Of a DNA stretch of 47,803 bases, positions 8,370 to 19,142 are shown one piece after another (position 1 is the stretch's first letter; each line of letters starts with the position of its first letter). The stretch is from positions 1 through 47,803 of the forward strand of contig JAQYQB010000016.1 of NCBI GenBank assembly GCA_028726465.1, in the 5' to 3' direction. Position numbers and translations under genes: made by a program. The notes beneath the pieces are model-generated. The model searched no databases. It saw only the letters and a program-made list of their open reading frames with translations, and had not been told where the DNA came from. Source of the stretch: Mycobacteriaceae bacterium (GTDB taxonomy: Bacteria; Actinomycetota; Actinomycetes; Mycobacteriales; Mycobacteriaceae).

Positions 8370-10111
8370 TGCCACAGACCCACCGGCGCTCGGCCAGCAC
8401 GGCCAGTCCGGCCCGCGCCGTCGTCGCCGTGCTGGCCGCGACCTCGCTGACGCTTTCGGCGTGCTCGACGCTGCCGCAAAACTCCAGCCCCAAAGTGCTG
8501 CACTCCTTCGAGCCGGCCGCCACCCCGGAGCCGTCCATGGGCCCGCGCGCCGGCGAGGAACCGGACCTGCTGCTGCGCGACTTCTACGCCGCCTCGGCGC
8601 TGCCGGCCGGCGATTATTCCGCCGCGCGCTCCTTTATGACCGAGGAGGCGGCCGGGGACTGGGACCCAGACCAGCAGGTGCTCATCGTGGACTCGCTGGA
8701 CATCATCACCAACGCCGAGGCGGATTCCACCGAGGGCGGCCGCAGCTTCAACGTGCGCGGATCGGTCATCGGTACGCTCTCGGAGGGCGGGTCCTATACC
8801 TCCGAAAACGGCGACTTCGAGGCCCAGATCCATATGACCCAGGTGGACGGCGAGTGGCGGATCTCGGACCTGCCGGAGGTCGTGGTCATCGAGCGCACGG
8901 AGCTGCGCAACCGCTACCAGCCGCACTCCCTATTCTTCTACGAGCACACCGGCCAGGCGCTGGAAAGCGACCGCCGCTGGCTGTCCACGGGCCAGGAGTC
9001 CCTGGACACCGAGCTCATCACCCTGCTGCTGCAGGGCCCGGCCGAGGAGCTGGCGCCGGCGACGATGTCGGTGGTGCCGCGGGAGGCCAACTTCGGCGGC
9101 ATCGAGGACGGCGTCTACCACTTCACCGGCATGTCGGATATGAGCCAGGAGGACCGCACCCGGTTCGCCGCCGAGCTGGTCTGGACCCTGTCCACCGCCG
9201 GCATCCCGGGGCCCTACCGGGTCGTGGCCGACGATGCCCCCTTGGTCGAAGGCCTCGACGAACTAACCACCGACGACTTCGCGGACTACAACCCGAAGGC
9301 GAACACGGACGCGGCCACCTCGCTGTACGCGGTGACCAACGGCAACGTGGTGCGCCTGAGCGGCAACGAGACGCAGCCGCTGAACAACCCGGCGGCGAAC
9401 GCCGGCAACGTGGAGTCCGCGGAGATCTCGGCGGAGGAGACGTTCGCGGCCGTGCGCAAGAAGGGCGCGGATAAGACCCAGCTGGTGCTGGGGACGCTCA
9501 ACGGCGACGTGGCCGAGTCCTTAGAGGGCGAGAGCATTACCCGGCCCACCTTCGGCATTACCGGCCGGGGCGCGTGGGTCGCGGTCGACGGCAAGAAGAT
9601 CTACCGCGTGGTGCGCTCGACCACCGGCGAGGTGAGCGAGCAGCAGATCAACGCGGACGCGCTGGATGGCATCGACGGCGAGATCTCGGTGATGCGGCTG
9701 TCGTCGACGGGCGCGCGCGTGGCCTTCATCATCGGCGGCGCGGTCTACTCCGGCGTGGTGGCGCAGGAAACCGACGGCGACTACCGGATCGTCAACGTGC
9801 GCGAACTCGCCTCGGAGCTGGGCCGCAACGCGCTGTCGCTGGACTGGCAGCCGGACGGCTCGCTGGTGGTGGGCACCTCGTCCACGGAGACGCCGGTCTG
9901 GCGCATCGAGCAGGACGGGTCCTCGCTGACCACGCTGCCCAGCGGCAACATCACCGCCCCGGTGGTCTCCGTCGCGGCCTCGCCGACGACCGTCTATCTG
10001 ACCGACGCCAACGCCTTGCTGCGGCTGCCGTCCGGCGAGTCCGACTCCGTGTTCTGGCGCGAGGTCCCCGGCCTCCAGGGCGTGCGCGCGGCCCCGATCG
10101 TGGGCAACTAG
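8366..10111 (+). CDS. lpqB: LpqB lipoprotein, MtrAB-associated
   Basis: A 581-residue lipoprotein encoded with mtrAB. In mycobacteria and streptomycetes LpqB interacts with the MtrB sensor domain and modulates MtrA phosphorylation. The N terminus has a basic region, a hydrophobic stretch (AVVAVLAATSLTL) and the lipobox LSAC with Cys33 as the lipidation site. A GerMN-like region lies around residues 190-320, followed by a C-terminal repeat region with beta-propeller character. The start is GTG 8366, inside the mtrB stop (GTGA overlap), with ATG 8369 as the next codon and GGGAGG upstream. It is continuous with the ComF-like gene, 10 bases further on. Confidence 0.94.
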   Translation: MMPQTHRRSASTASPARAVVAVLAATSLTLSACSTLPQNSSPKVLHSFEPAATPEPSMGPRAGEEPDLLLRDFYAASALPAGDYSAARSFMTEEAAGDWDPDQQVLIVDSLDIITNAEADSTEGGRSFNVRGSVIGTLSEGGSYTSENGDFEAQIHMTQVDGEWRISDLPEVVVIERTELRNRYQPHSLFFYEHTGQALESDRRWLSTGQESLDTELITLLLQGPAEELAPATMSVVPREANFGGIEDGVYHFTGMSDMSQEDRTRFAAELVWTLSTAGIPGPYRVVADDAPLVEGLDELTTDDFADYNPKANTDAATSLYAVTNGNVVRLSGNETQPLNNPAANAGNVESAEISAEETFAAVRKKGADKTQLVLGTLNGDVAESLEGESITRPTFGITGRGAWVAVDGKKIYRVVRSTTGEVSEQQINADALDGIDGEISVMRLSSTGARVAFIIGGAVYSGVVAQETDGDYRIVNVRELASELGRNALSLDWQPDGSLVVGTSSTETPVWRIEQDGSSLTTLPSGNITAPVVSVAASPTTVYLTDANALLRLPSGESDSVFWREVPGLQGVRAAPIVGN

Positions 10112-10121
10112 GCGGCGCGCG

Positions 10122-10778
10122 ATGGGGGTCTGGCAGCAGGTCGGGGAGCTGCTAGTCCCGCGCGCCTGCGCCGGGTGTAAGGCCCCGGGCCAGGTGCTGT
10201 GCGCGGCCTGCCGGGAGCACCTGCGCACCCCGCCGCACCGCGTTTCCCGCCGCACGCTGCTGGACCCGCCCATCTTTGCGCTGGGCCCGTACTCGGAGAT
10301 CCGGCGCAACCTCATCATCCAGATGAAGGAGTACCACAACCGGGCGGTGCGCCCGTACGCCGGCGCGGTCATCGCCGCCGGGTTGGAGCAGCTGGTGGCC
10401 CAGGGCGTGCTGCCGCCGCGGCTGGTGGTGGTGCCGGCGCCGACGCGGGCATCGTCAGCCAGGGCCCGGGGCGGGGACCCGGTGCTGCACATGTGCCAGC
10501 ACGCGGCCCGGCTGCTGGGCGACGGCCTGCCGCTGACCGTGGTCAACTGCGCGCGCCTGCGCCGCGGCGTGGCCGACCAGTCGCGGTTGAACGCGGACCT
10601 GCGGTGGGCGAATATGCGCGACGCCGTGGCCGTCGATGCCGACCCGCGGCTGGTGGGCCGGGCCACCGTCGTGGTCGACGACGTGGTGACCACCGGCGCC
10701 ACCCTCATCAACACCGCCGACAAGTTGCGCGCGGCCGGCGCGCTGGTGCGGGCGGGGCTGGTGCTCGCCGACGCCTAG
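10122..10778 (+). CDS. ComF-family phosphoribosyltransferase-like protein
   Basis: The 218-residue protein has an N-terminal zinc-finger-like arrangement, C-x2-C (CAGC) and C-x2-C (CAAC), then a type I phosphoribosyltransferase domain with the PRPP loop VVVDDVVTTGATL near residue 185. ComF proteins take part in DNA uptake in competent bacteria. In actinobacteria, where this gene conserves its place after lpqB, no such role is established and no other competence gene is seen here. The ATG lies behind a weak site, and the gene is probably the last of the tmk-mtrAB-lpqB unit. The leader of hpf follows. Confidence 0.88.
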   Translation: MGVWQQVGELLVPRACAGCKAPGQVLCAACREHLRTPPHRVSRRTLLDPPIFALGPYSEIRRNLIIQMKEYHNRAVRPYAGAVIAAGLEQLVAQGVLPPRLVVVPAPTRASSARARGGDPVLHMCQHAARLLGDGLPLTVVNCARLRRGVADQSRLNADLRWANMRDAVAVDADPRLVGRATVVVDDVVTTGATLINTADKLRAAGALVRAGLVLADA

Positions 10779-10848
10779 AGGGGGACTGGCGTGGGGGTGA
10801 ACAGAAATGTAATTCCAACCTTTGGTGGGGAATGGTTATGACCACTGG

Positions 10849-10854
10849 TATGAT
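10849..10854 (+). promoter_or_regulatory. hpf promoter, extended -10
   Basis: TATGAT preceded by TGG forms an extended -10 element. No good -35 hexamer is placed 16-18 bases upstream. Initiation near 10861 would give a leader of about 145 bases before hpf. A GGGGAAT sequence upstream hints at a stress sigma factor, but no matching GTT-type -10 is spaced correctly. Confidence 0.5.
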
Positions 10855-10860
10855 GAGGGG

Positions 10861-11005
10861 TGTCACAGGTTGAGGTTTGAGCCTCCGGATTCACACGGTT
10901 TCCGCCGGTGGATGACCGGGGTGGGGATCTCAGCAGGACGAGTCCAATAGTCCCCCGGGGGCGCCGGGATTGCGCGCCCCCAGCCAAATCTAGGGAGGCA
11001 AGTCA
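10861..11005 (+). promoter_or_regulatory. Structured 5' leader of hpf
   Basis: The leader can fold into several hairpins: GAGG/CCTC near 10873, CCGGT/ACCGG near 10905, GGGGA/TCCCC around an inner GGAC/GTCC near 10925-10955, and an 8-bp stem GGGGGCGC/GCGCCCCC at 10957-10981. The last lies just upstream of the ribosome binding site AGGGAGG. No T tract follows it, so it is not a standard terminator. It could be a post-transcriptional control region; it fits no riboswitch class that I recognise. Confidence 0.4.
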
Positions 11006-11683
11006 ATGACCGAGCCACAGGCCACCAACGCACAGGTAACCATCACGGGACGCAACGTGGAGGTGCCGGAGCACTTCCAGGAGCGCGTCACCGGCAAGCT
11101 GGCCAAGATCGAGCGGCTGGATCCGACGCTGACCTTCTTCCACGTCGAGCTGCAGCACGAGCCGAACCCGCGCCGTGACTCCCAGTCGGACCGTATCCAG
11201 ATCACCGCCACCGGCAAGGGGCACATCGCCCGTGCGGAGGCCAAGGAGGATTCCTTCTACGCCGCGCTGGAGACCGCCCTGGCCAAGATGGAGCGCTCCC
11301 TGCGCAAGGTGAAGGTCCGCCGCGAGAACGTCAAGTCCGGCCACCGCGCCCAGAAGGGCACCGGCGAGATCGCCGCGGAGATGGTCGCCGAGGCCGAGGC
11401 CGAGCGCAACGCCGCTCCGGCGAAGGAAGATCGCTACGTCGATCCGTACGCAGACTCCATCGAGGAGCAGCGCCCGGGCCAGATCGTGCGCACCAAGGAG
11501 CACCCGGCCAACCCGATGACCGTGGATGATGCTCTGAGCGAGATGGAGCTGGTGGGCCACGATTTCTACCTGTTCATCAACTCCGAGACCCAGCAGCCGG
11601 CGGTCGTCTACCGCCGCCACGCCTTCGACTACGGTCTTATCACCCTGACCGAAGACGCCGAGGGTGCGCAGGCTAACAACTAG
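11006..11683 (+). CDS. hpf: Ribosome hibernation promoting factor, long form
   Basis: The 225-residue length and two-domain layout are typical of long HPF. The N-terminal S30AE/RaiA domain (about 10-105, VTITGRNVEVPEHFQERVTGKL onward in short segments) binds near the 30S decoding centre. A charged linker leads to a C-terminal dimerisation domain (about 165-220, IVRTKEHPANPMTVDDALSEME, then YRRHAFDYGLI) that joins two 70S particles into inactive 100S dimers. The ATG is set by AGGGAGG nine bases upstream. A strong terminator separates it from secA. The structured leader suggests independent, growth-phase-dependent control. Confidence 0.94.
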   Translation: MTEPQATNAQVTITGRNVEVPEHFQERVTGKLAKIERLDPTLTFFHVELQHEPNPRRDSQSDRIQITATGKGHIARAEAKEDSFYAALETALAKMERSLRKVKVRRENVKSGHRAQKGTGEIAAEMVAEAEAERNAAPAKEDRYVDPYADSIEEQRPGQIVRTKEHPANPMTVDDALSEMELVGHDFYLFINSETQQPAVVYRRHAFDYGLITLTEDAEGAQANN

Positions 11684-11695
11684 CTAGCCCATCCT

Positions 11696-11734
11696 GCGCC
11701 CAGCTGCCCGCCCGCCGGGTGCTGGGCGCTTTTT
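11696..11734 (+). terminator. Strong intrinsic terminator of hpf
   Basis: GCGCCCAGC (11696-11704) pairs perfectly with GCTGGGCGC, with further CCCG/CGGG pairing in the loop, followed by TTTTT. It closes the hpf transcript so that secA needs its own promoter. Confidence 0.85.
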
Positions 11735-11782
11735 CGTGTCTTTTTGGGCCGGGGCGGAGATAGTGAGACCGCCTCTGGTGGG

Positions 11783-11788
11783 TACAAT
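11783..11788 (+). promoter_or_regulatory. secA promoter -10
   Basis: TACAAT lies between the hpf terminator and secA, with TAGTGA about 16 bases upstream as a poor -35. The expected leader is ~45 bases and includes AGAAGGAA before the GTG start. Confidence 0.5.
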
Positions 11789-11838
11789 GGCACGGAGTTA
11801 ACTAGTTTACGTGTCGCGACAAAGAAGGAAACTACTAC

Positions 11839-14394
<2,556 letters not shown>

Positions 14395-14428
14395 AGAAGC
14401 CTCACCCCGCTAGGAAAGCAGGTTTTCC

Positions 14429-14893
14429 GTGGTGGCAGTTACCTTGACCTGGGCGCTGTTTAGCGCCTTGCTGGTAGCTGCCGCCATTTTTTCTGTCTGG
14501 CGGGCCCGCGCCGGGGAGGCGGTCGCCGCCGGCTTCGTCGGGGGCGTCGGCGCCTGGCTGCTGGGCCTGGGCTGGGGCAACCACGCCCACTACGCCGCGT
14601 GGCAAATTGCCGTGGCAGCCATCGCCATGGTGGCGCTGACCGCCGCGGTGGCCTGGCGCGTGCCCCGCACCGGCGCCGGCGCGCTGGGCGCGGTGACGGG
14701 TCCGACGCTGGGCTTTGGCTTCGCCTGGTCCGTGCAGGCGGGGCTCAGCGACTCGACCGGCATGTGGCCGGTCGGCCTCATGCTGCTCAACACCGGTCTG
14801 GTGGTGGGCTTGGGCGTGGTCGTCGGCCTCGTGTTCTGGGCCGGCCGCCGCGCGGAGCACGGAAATTCTGCGTCGGGAGCCGGCTTGAGGTAG
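14429..14893 (+). CDS. Small four-helix membrane protein, unknown function
   Basis: A 154-residue protein with about four hydrophobic segments (residues 2-22, 33-50, 55-75 and 115-138), short loops and a charged C-terminal tail. It has no motif I can assign. It begins at GTG 35 bases after secA; GTG 14432 is an equally possible start. The position just after secA is shared by an integral membrane hypothetical in other corynebacteria, as far as I recall, and cotranscription with secA is likely. Function unknown. Confidence 0.75.
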   Translation: MVAVTLTWALFSALLVAAAIFSVWRARAGEAVAAGFVGGVGAWLLGLGWGNHAHYAAWQIAVAAIAMVALTAAVAWRVPRTGAGALGAVTGPTLGFGFAWSVQAGLSDSTGMWPVGLMLLNTGLVVGLGVVVGLVFWAGRRAEHGNSASGAGLR

Positions 14894-14936
14894 GCTTAAG
14901 CCCTTGATAAGTACCTACTAATCGACTGGAGTTTTT

Positions 14937-15368
14937 ATGCGAACGCCGCGCCGCCGAAGCCGTCTGGCTTCCCTGTCGGCTTTGGTGACCGCAGCGTTGC
15001 TCGGCGCGCCGGCGGGGGCGAGCGCCGCGCCGACGGAAAACTACCGCGCCGATAGCTACGAGTCCCGTACCGCGTTAAGCGGCGGCCAGGAGACAGTAGG
15101 CGAGTGGCTCGAGCGGGTCGAGGCCGCTCAGGACCAAGCAGGCCAGGCAGAAGATAGCGCGCTACCCCAGCCGGCCGAGGACGCCGCCGCGCCGGGCGCG
15201 GCCGACTTTCAAAACGACAAGGGCGCCGCTAGCGATGCCGACGCCGGGGTGCCCGTGTGGGGCATCGGCGCCGCGCTGGGCGGGATCCTGGCGGCGGTGG
15301 GGGCATCGGCGGCCGCGTGGTCGGCCGTCGACTGGACGCAGGTCCTGATGTTTTTGGGCTCGCTCTAG
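14937..15368 (+). CDS. Secreted protein with C-terminal hydrophobic anchor
   Basis: The 143-residue protein has a clear Sec signal peptide: a basic start (RTPRRRSRL), a hydrophobic core (ASLSALVTAALLGAPA) and an A-S-A-A cleavage region near residues 29-32. A mature acidic, Gln/Ala/Asp-rich low-complexity domain follows, then two hydrophobic stretches (about 103-121 and 127-143) at the very C terminus. The product would be exported and held in the membrane by its tail. CTGGAG lies seven bases before the ATG, and a TACTAA-type box is seen near 14914. The gene ends next to a convergent gene with no gap. No family recognised. Confidence 0.72.
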   Translation: MRTPRRRSRLASLSALVTAALLGAPAGASAAPTENYRADSYESRTALSGGQETVGEWLERVEAAQDQAGQAEDSALPQPAEDAAAPGAADFQNDKGAASDADAGVPVWGIGAALGGILAAVGASAAAWSAVDWTQVLMFLGSL

Positions 15369-15369
15369 G

Positions 15370-15750
15370 CTAGAGCAGCCGGAAGGATACGAGCCGGTGC
15401 TGCTCGTAGGAACCCGTGAACGCGTGCTGGGTGACGCCGATGGTGGCTGTGCCGTAAAACTCCCCGTTGGCGTGCGCGTGCACGGCGACCAGATCGTGGC
15501 GCGCCGGCAGGCTAAACCCGCGAGTGCGCAGCCAGGCGGACAGGTGGTTGGCCAGCCGCGGCGGGAAGCGCTCGGAGCGCACGTGGCTGAGCGGGCGGCG
15601 CCCGGCGGCGGTCTCGATGACCTGGCGGATAAGCGTTTGGGCGCGCTCCTTGACCTCCTCGTCCATGGGCGTGGGCTGACGGTCATAGGAGATGGGGTCG
15701 GCCGGCACGTATAGCTGCAGGTGGGCGAATCCGGGAATGGGGGCGTACAT
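15370..15750 (-). CDS. Rv3235-family protein (DUF6459-like)
   Basis: A 126-residue cytoplasmic protein. The central part (about 30-75, with VKERAQTLIRQVIETAAGRR, then a PRLANHLSAWLR stretch) matches the pattern of the Rv3235/DUF6459 family found near secA in actinobacteria. The C-terminal part, with VAVHAHANGEFYGTA, looks like a beta-rich segment. Function is unknown. It converges with the secreted protein gene, with only one base between the stops, so transcripts must overlap. The upstream region on the minus strand (15751-15800) shows no convincing promoter box. Confidence 0.72.
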   Translation of the reverse strand: MYAPIPGFAHLQLYVPADPISYDRQPTPMDEEVKERAQTLIRQVIETAAGRRPLSHVRSERFPPRLANHLSAWLRTRGFSLPARHDLVAVHAHANGEFYGTATIGVTQHAFTGSYEQHRLVSFRLL

Positions 15751-15848
15751 AGGCCGTATTCTGGCACGCGCCGGGGTGGTGCGCAGGGCGAGGAACCCAA
15801 GCTGGGAGTTTGCTGAAAGGGGTGGAGGCGCGTGAAATGCCTCTTCGC

Positions 15849-15854
15849 TATAAT
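15849..15854 (+). promoter_or_regulatory. Consensus -10 for the HAD gene
   Basis: A perfect TATAAT precedes the HAD-like gene by about 50 bases; no good -35 is seen. The leader holds AAGAAAGAG as ribosome binding site just before the ATG at 15906. The rest of 15751-15848 holds nothing recognisable. Confidence 0.6.
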
Positions 15855-15905
15855 TTGCGGGGTTAGAGGGAAATAGAACCCGAAGCGAAAGAAGAAAGAG
15901 AACTC

Positions 15906-16316
15906 ATGCGTGGTTTGATTGTGGACTACGTCGGCGTGCTCGACGGCACCGACGAAGACGTGAAGCGCTGGCGCAACCTCCTGGCCGCAGCCAAGGCCCA
16001 GGGCGTGGCGACGGCCATCCTGTCCAACGACCCGGGCGGCCCCGGCGCCGAGGCAATCCGGGAGTGGGAGTACCGCGGCATCGTGGACGCGGTCATGCTC
16101 TCCGGCGAGATCGGGGCGGAAAAGCCGGAGCCCGCGGCCTTCCAAGCGGCGGCCGACGCCCTCGACCTGCCCGTCAATGACTGCGTCTTCGTGGACGACA
16201 ACATCGTCAACGTCAAGGCGTCGGTGGAGTTCGGCCTGCTCGGCATGCTCTATACGGTCTTCGACCGCTCCAGCATTGAGATCCAGGCCGTCTTCGACAT
16301 CGAGGGCGAGTTCTAA
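15906..16316 (+). CDS. HAD-like protein with altered motif I
   Basis: A 136-residue compact HAD-superfamily domain without a recognisable cap. Motif II Ser40 (AILSNDPG), motif III Lys73 (GAEKPEP) and motif IV Asp97-Asp98 (VFVDDN) are present. Motif I reads D7-Y-V-G-V-L, so the nucleophile Asp7 is kept but the second Asp, the general acid/base two residues later, is Val9. Phosphatase activity is therefore uncertain, and a binding or regulatory role is possible. It is followed one base later by the DUF6912 gene, giving a two-gene unit from the TATAAT promoter. The small size suggests a protein-level partner or substrate. Confidence 0.85.
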   Translation: MRGLIVDYVGVLDGTDEDVKRWRNLLAAAKAQGVATAILSNDPGGPGAEAIREWEYRGIVDAVMLSGEIGAEKPEPAAFQAAADALDLPVNDCVFVDDNIVNVKASVEFGLLGMLYTVFDRSSIEIQAVFDIEGEF

Positions 16317-16317
16317 G

Positions 16318-16833
16318 ATGGCTGATTGTCGCGTCTACCTGCCGGCCACCTTCGCCATGCTCACGGAGCTGAAGGAGACTGGCCAGCTGCACGCCCGCTC
16401 GGGCTGGGGCTTTATGGTCACCGACGCCCTGCGTGAGTTCTACACCGCCGGCGACGAGGAAGAAATCGCCTACTCGGCCTTCCTGGAGGCCTCCATGGCG
16501 TCGCTGCGGCTGCTGGCCATCGGCGACGAGGAGCACTTCCCGCACCGGCGCGTGGTCATCTCCGTGGACGTGCCCGCCGAGGCGGTCACCCCGCAGCCGG
16601 AGATGGGCGAGCCCGTGGTGAAGCTGGAGCCGGCGCTGATTACCACCGAGCAGCTGGCCGCCATCCACGTCGACATCGCGGAATCGGAGACCGCGACCGC
16701 CAAGGCCATCGAGGCCATCGACACCGCGGACCTGGGCGACGAGGACGCCGAGCTGGCCGTGGGCGACGCCCTCGACAACTTCATGGCCTTCTACGACCCG
16801 AGCGAGCTGCCCTTCCTGGTGGAGCTGCTCTAG
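16318..16833 (+). CDS. DUF6912 family protein
   Basis: The protein from ATG 16318 has 171 residues. A longer in-frame extension upstream would overlap the HAD gene and is rejected. The N terminus CRVYLPATFAMLTEL, with RSGWGFMVTDALREFY, is the hallmark of a conserved actinobacterial family now called DUF6912; it is soluble, acidic and of unknown function. The start lies one base after the HAD stop, so translation is probably coupled. The 3' end overlaps the end of convergent rsgA by four bases (CTAG), meaning the two transcripts necessarily overlap. Confidence 0.82.
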   Translation: MADCRVYLPATFAMLTELKETGQLHARSGWGFMVTDALREFYTAGDEEEIAYSAFLEASMASLRLLAIGDEEHFPHRRVVISVDVPAEAVTPQPEMGEPVVKLEPALITTEQLAAIHVDIAESETATAKAIEAIDTADLGDEDAELAVGDALDNFMAFYDPSELPFLVELL

Positions 16834-17837
16834 TTTTCCCAGTCGACGTTGGTGCGCAGCGCGGCCAGCAGCTTGCGCACCGCGGCCGCGCGCCGGGCCG
16901 AGGCCGAATCCGGGGGGATGAGGGCGGGATCGTCGAGCCCGCACTCGGGATCGGCCGGGGGACCGGCGTGCGTGCACCCGCGCGGGCAGGACTCGGTGGC
17001 CTCGGCGAGATCCTCGAAGACGCCTAAGACGGTGTCGGCATCGACGTGTGCCAGCCCGAAGGAGCGGATGCCGGGGGTGTCGATGATCCAGCCGTTATCG
17101 TCGGGAAGCGGCAGCGCCACGGACTGGGTGGAGGTGTGCCGGCCCTTGCCCACGGCGGAGACCTCGCCGGTCTCCCGGTCGGCGTCGGGCACCAGCCGGT
17201 TGACCAGCGTGGACTTGCCCACCCCGGAATGGCCGATGAGCGCGGTGATGTGCCCGGTGACGGCGTCGCTGACCTGCTCCAGGCCGTCCTCGACGCCGGC
17301 GTAGACCACGCTGATGTCCAGGTCGGCGAATTCCGCGGCGAAGGGGGCCGGGTCGGCCAGGTCCGTCTTGGTCAGGCACAGGATGGGGTGAACATTGCCC
17401 ACGAAGGCGGCCACCAGGGCGCGCTCGACGAAGCCGGAGCGCGGCGGCGGATCGGCTACCGCGGTGACAATCAGCATCTGGTCGGCGTTGGCCACCACGA
17501 TCCGCTCGTAGGGGTCGGTGTCGTCGGCGGTGCGGCGCAGCACGGAGGTGCGCTCGGCGAGCTTGACGATGCGCGCCAGCGTGTCCTTACGGCCCGAGGT
17601 ATCGCCCACGACGCCGACGCGGTCGCCGACCTCGATGGCGGTGCGGCCCAGCTCGCGGGCGCGCATGCAGGTGACCACGGGGCCGTCGTCTAAGGCCACG
17701 CCCCAGCGGCCACGGTCCTTGGTGATGACCATGCCGAACTTGGCGTCCTTGTGCTTGGGCCGGTCCTTCGTGCGCGGCCGCGAGCCCTTGCCGGGGCGGA
17801 CGTGGACGTCGGACTCGTCGTAGTGGCGCCTAGGCAT
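16830..17837 (-). CDS. rsgA: Ribosome small-subunit GTPase RsgA (YjeQ)
   Basis: This circularly permuted GTPase of 335 residues acts late in 30S maturation. An N-terminal OB fold (about 30-100) is followed by the permuted G motifs: G4 (TKTDLAD), then G1 [13 protein letters not shown] and G3 [12 protein letters not shown]-terminal zinc site reads C-x3-C-x-H, then a further Cys nine residues on, slightly longer than the usual spacing. The ATG 17837 is chosen because the basic [10 protein letters not shown] start is typical of actinobacterial RsgA; an upstream extension would run deep into aroA. It overlaps the aroA 3' end by eight bases, implying coupled translation. Confidence 0.93.
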   Translation of the reverse strand: MPRRHYDESDVHVRPGKGSRPRTKDRPKHKDAKFGMVITKDRGRWGVALDDGPVVTCMRARELGRTAIEVGDRVGVVGDTSGRKDTLARIVKLAERTSVLRRTADDTDPYERIVVANADQMLIVTAVADPPPRSGFVERALVAAFVGNVHPILCLTKTDLADPAPFAAEFADLDISVVYAGVEDGLEQVSDAVTGHITALIGHSGVGKSTLVNRLVPDADRETGEVSAVGKGRHTSTQSVALPLPDDNGWIIDTPGIRSFGLAHVDADTVLGVFEDLAEATESCPRGCTHAGPPADPECGLDDPALIPPDSASARRAAAVRKLLAALRTNVDWEN

Positions 17838-19122
17838 GCGCGCTGCCTTCGGAGACCATGGTCTCCCACAGCTCGGCAAATCCCGGGAGGGTCTTCGCGG
17901 TGGTGGCGATGTCCTCGACCTCGATGCCCTCAACGGCCAGGCCCAGGATCGCCCCGGCGGTGGCCATGCGGTGGTCGGCGTAGGTGTGCCAGCGGCCCGC
18001 GTGCAGGGGCGCCGGGGTGATTTCCAGCCCGTCGGGCAGCTCGCGGACGTTGCCGCCCAGGCCGTTGAGCTCCGTGGCTAGGGCGCTGAGTCGGTCGGTC
18101 TCGTGGCCGCGCAGGTGGGCGATGCCGGTCAGCCGGGAGGGGCTATCGGCCAGCGCGCAGAGGGCGGCCACGGTGGGGGTCAGCTCGCCGAGGGCGGACA
18201 TGTCGTAGTCGATGCCGCGCAGGCGGGCGCCGGGGGAGCCCACGACGGTGACCTGCCCGTGGGCCTGCTCGACGGTCACGGACATGCGGAAGAGCACGTC
18301 GCGGATGAGATCCCCGGCCTGGGTGGTCACGGCCGGCCAGTCGCGCACGGTCACGCGCCCGCCGGCCACGGCCGCGGCGGCCAGGAACGGGGTGGCGTTG
18401 GACAGATCCGGCTCGATGCTCCACTCGCGGCCGTTGATGGGGCCGGGATGGACGGTCCAGGTGTCCCCGTCCTCGTCGACGGTCACGCCGGCCTCGCGCA
18501 GCATGGCCAGGGTCATCTCGATGTGCGGGCGCGAGGGGATTTCGCCGCCGACGTGGTGGACGGTGATGCCGTTTTCAAAGCGCGGGGCGGCCAGCAGCAG
18601 GCCGGAGACGAACTGGGAGGACTGGGAGGCGTCGATGGTGACCTTACCGCCGGCGGGCGTGTGCTCGGCGGAGATGCTAAAGGGCAGGCAGTCGTCGGCG
18701 GTCTCGACGGTGACGCCCAGGTCGCGCAGGGCGCCCAGGATGGCGCCCATGGGGCGCACGCGGGCCTGCTCGTCGCCGTCGAAGGCGACCGGCTCGCCGG
18801 CCAGGGCCGCCACCGGCGGCAAAAAGCGCATCAGGGTGCCGGCCAGGCCGCAGTCGATGTGCCCGCCGTGCAGCTCGCCCGGGGTCACGTGGATCTCCGG
18901 GCCGGTGGTGGCGTCTTTCACCTCGATCTCGGCGCCGAGCTCGCGCAGGGCGGCAATCATCAGCTCGGTGTCGCGGGCGATGAGTGCCTGGGTGATGACC
19001 GAGGGGGCATCGGCAAGCGCGGCTAGGACCAGGGCCCGGTTGGTCATGGACTTAGAGCCAGGCACGCGCTGCTCCCAGCGCAGGGGGCCGGTGGGATGCG
19101 GGGCTAACCAAAAATCTGCCAT
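17830..19122 (-). CDS. aroA: 3-phosphoshikimate 1-carboxyvinyltransferase (EPSP synthase)
   Basis: Sixth step of the shikimate pathway, joining phosphoenolpyruvate to shikimate 3-phosphate. Visible are the PGSKSMTNR motif (binding Lys and Arg), [10 protein letters not shown] (the actinobacterial form of the PEP loop), [21 protein letters not shown] with the catalytic Asp, HLRGHETDR, and [10 protein letters not shown] near the C terminus. The start at ATG 19122 (430 residues) is preferred to ATG 19131: a TATTAT box at 19135-19130 places initiation on the 19122 codon and excludes the upstream one. It is divergent from the SRAP gene and overlaps rsgA. Confidence 0.95.
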   Translation of the reverse strand: MADFWLAPHPTGPLRWEQRVPGSKSMTNRALVLAALADAPSVITQALIARDTELMIAALRELGAEIEVKDATTGPEIHVTPGELHGGHIDCGLAGTLMRFLPPVAALAGEPVAFDGDEQARVRPMGAILGALRDLGVTVETADDCLPFSISAEHTPAGGKVTIDASQSSQFVSGLLLAAPRFENGITVHHVGGEIPSRPHIEMTLAMLREAGVTVDEDGDTWTVHPGPINGREWSIEPDLSNATPFLAAAAVAGGRVTVRDWPAVTTQAGDLIRDVLFRMSVTVEQAHGQVTVVGSPGARLRGIDYDMSALGELTPTVAALCALADSPSRLTGIAHLRGHETDRLSALATELNGLGGNVRELPDGLEITPAPLHAGRWHTYADHRMATAGAILGLAVEGIEVEDIATTAKTLPGFAELWETMVSEGSAHA

Positions 19123-19128
19123 ATAGGC

Positions 19129-19135
19129 CATAATA
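19129..19135. promoter_or_regulatory. Shared divergent -10 for leaderless aroA and SRAP mRNAs
   Basis: On the minus strand TATTAT (19135-19130) lies seven bases before the A of ATG 19122. On the plus strand CATAAT (19129-19134) lies eight bases before ATG 19143. Both starts lack ribosome binding sites, so both messages are probably leaderless or nearly so. The two boxes occupy the same base pairs and cannot be used at the same moment. Confidence 0.6.
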
Positions 19136-19142
19136 GAGGTTC

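Noticed and set aside
16177-16317. N-terminal extension of the DUF6912 gene
   Set aside because: Overlaps the HAD gene and reads as a Thr/Ser/Arg shadow; the conserved family start is at 16318.
17837-17933. Upstream extension of rsgA
   Set aside because: It would overlap aroA by about 100 bases in another frame; MPRRHYDES is the typical start.
18800-18850. Altered PEP loop in AroA suggesting glyphosate insensitivity
   Set aside because: The AGTLMRF form is, as I recall, usual in actinobacterial AroA, so it is not evidence of a special property here.
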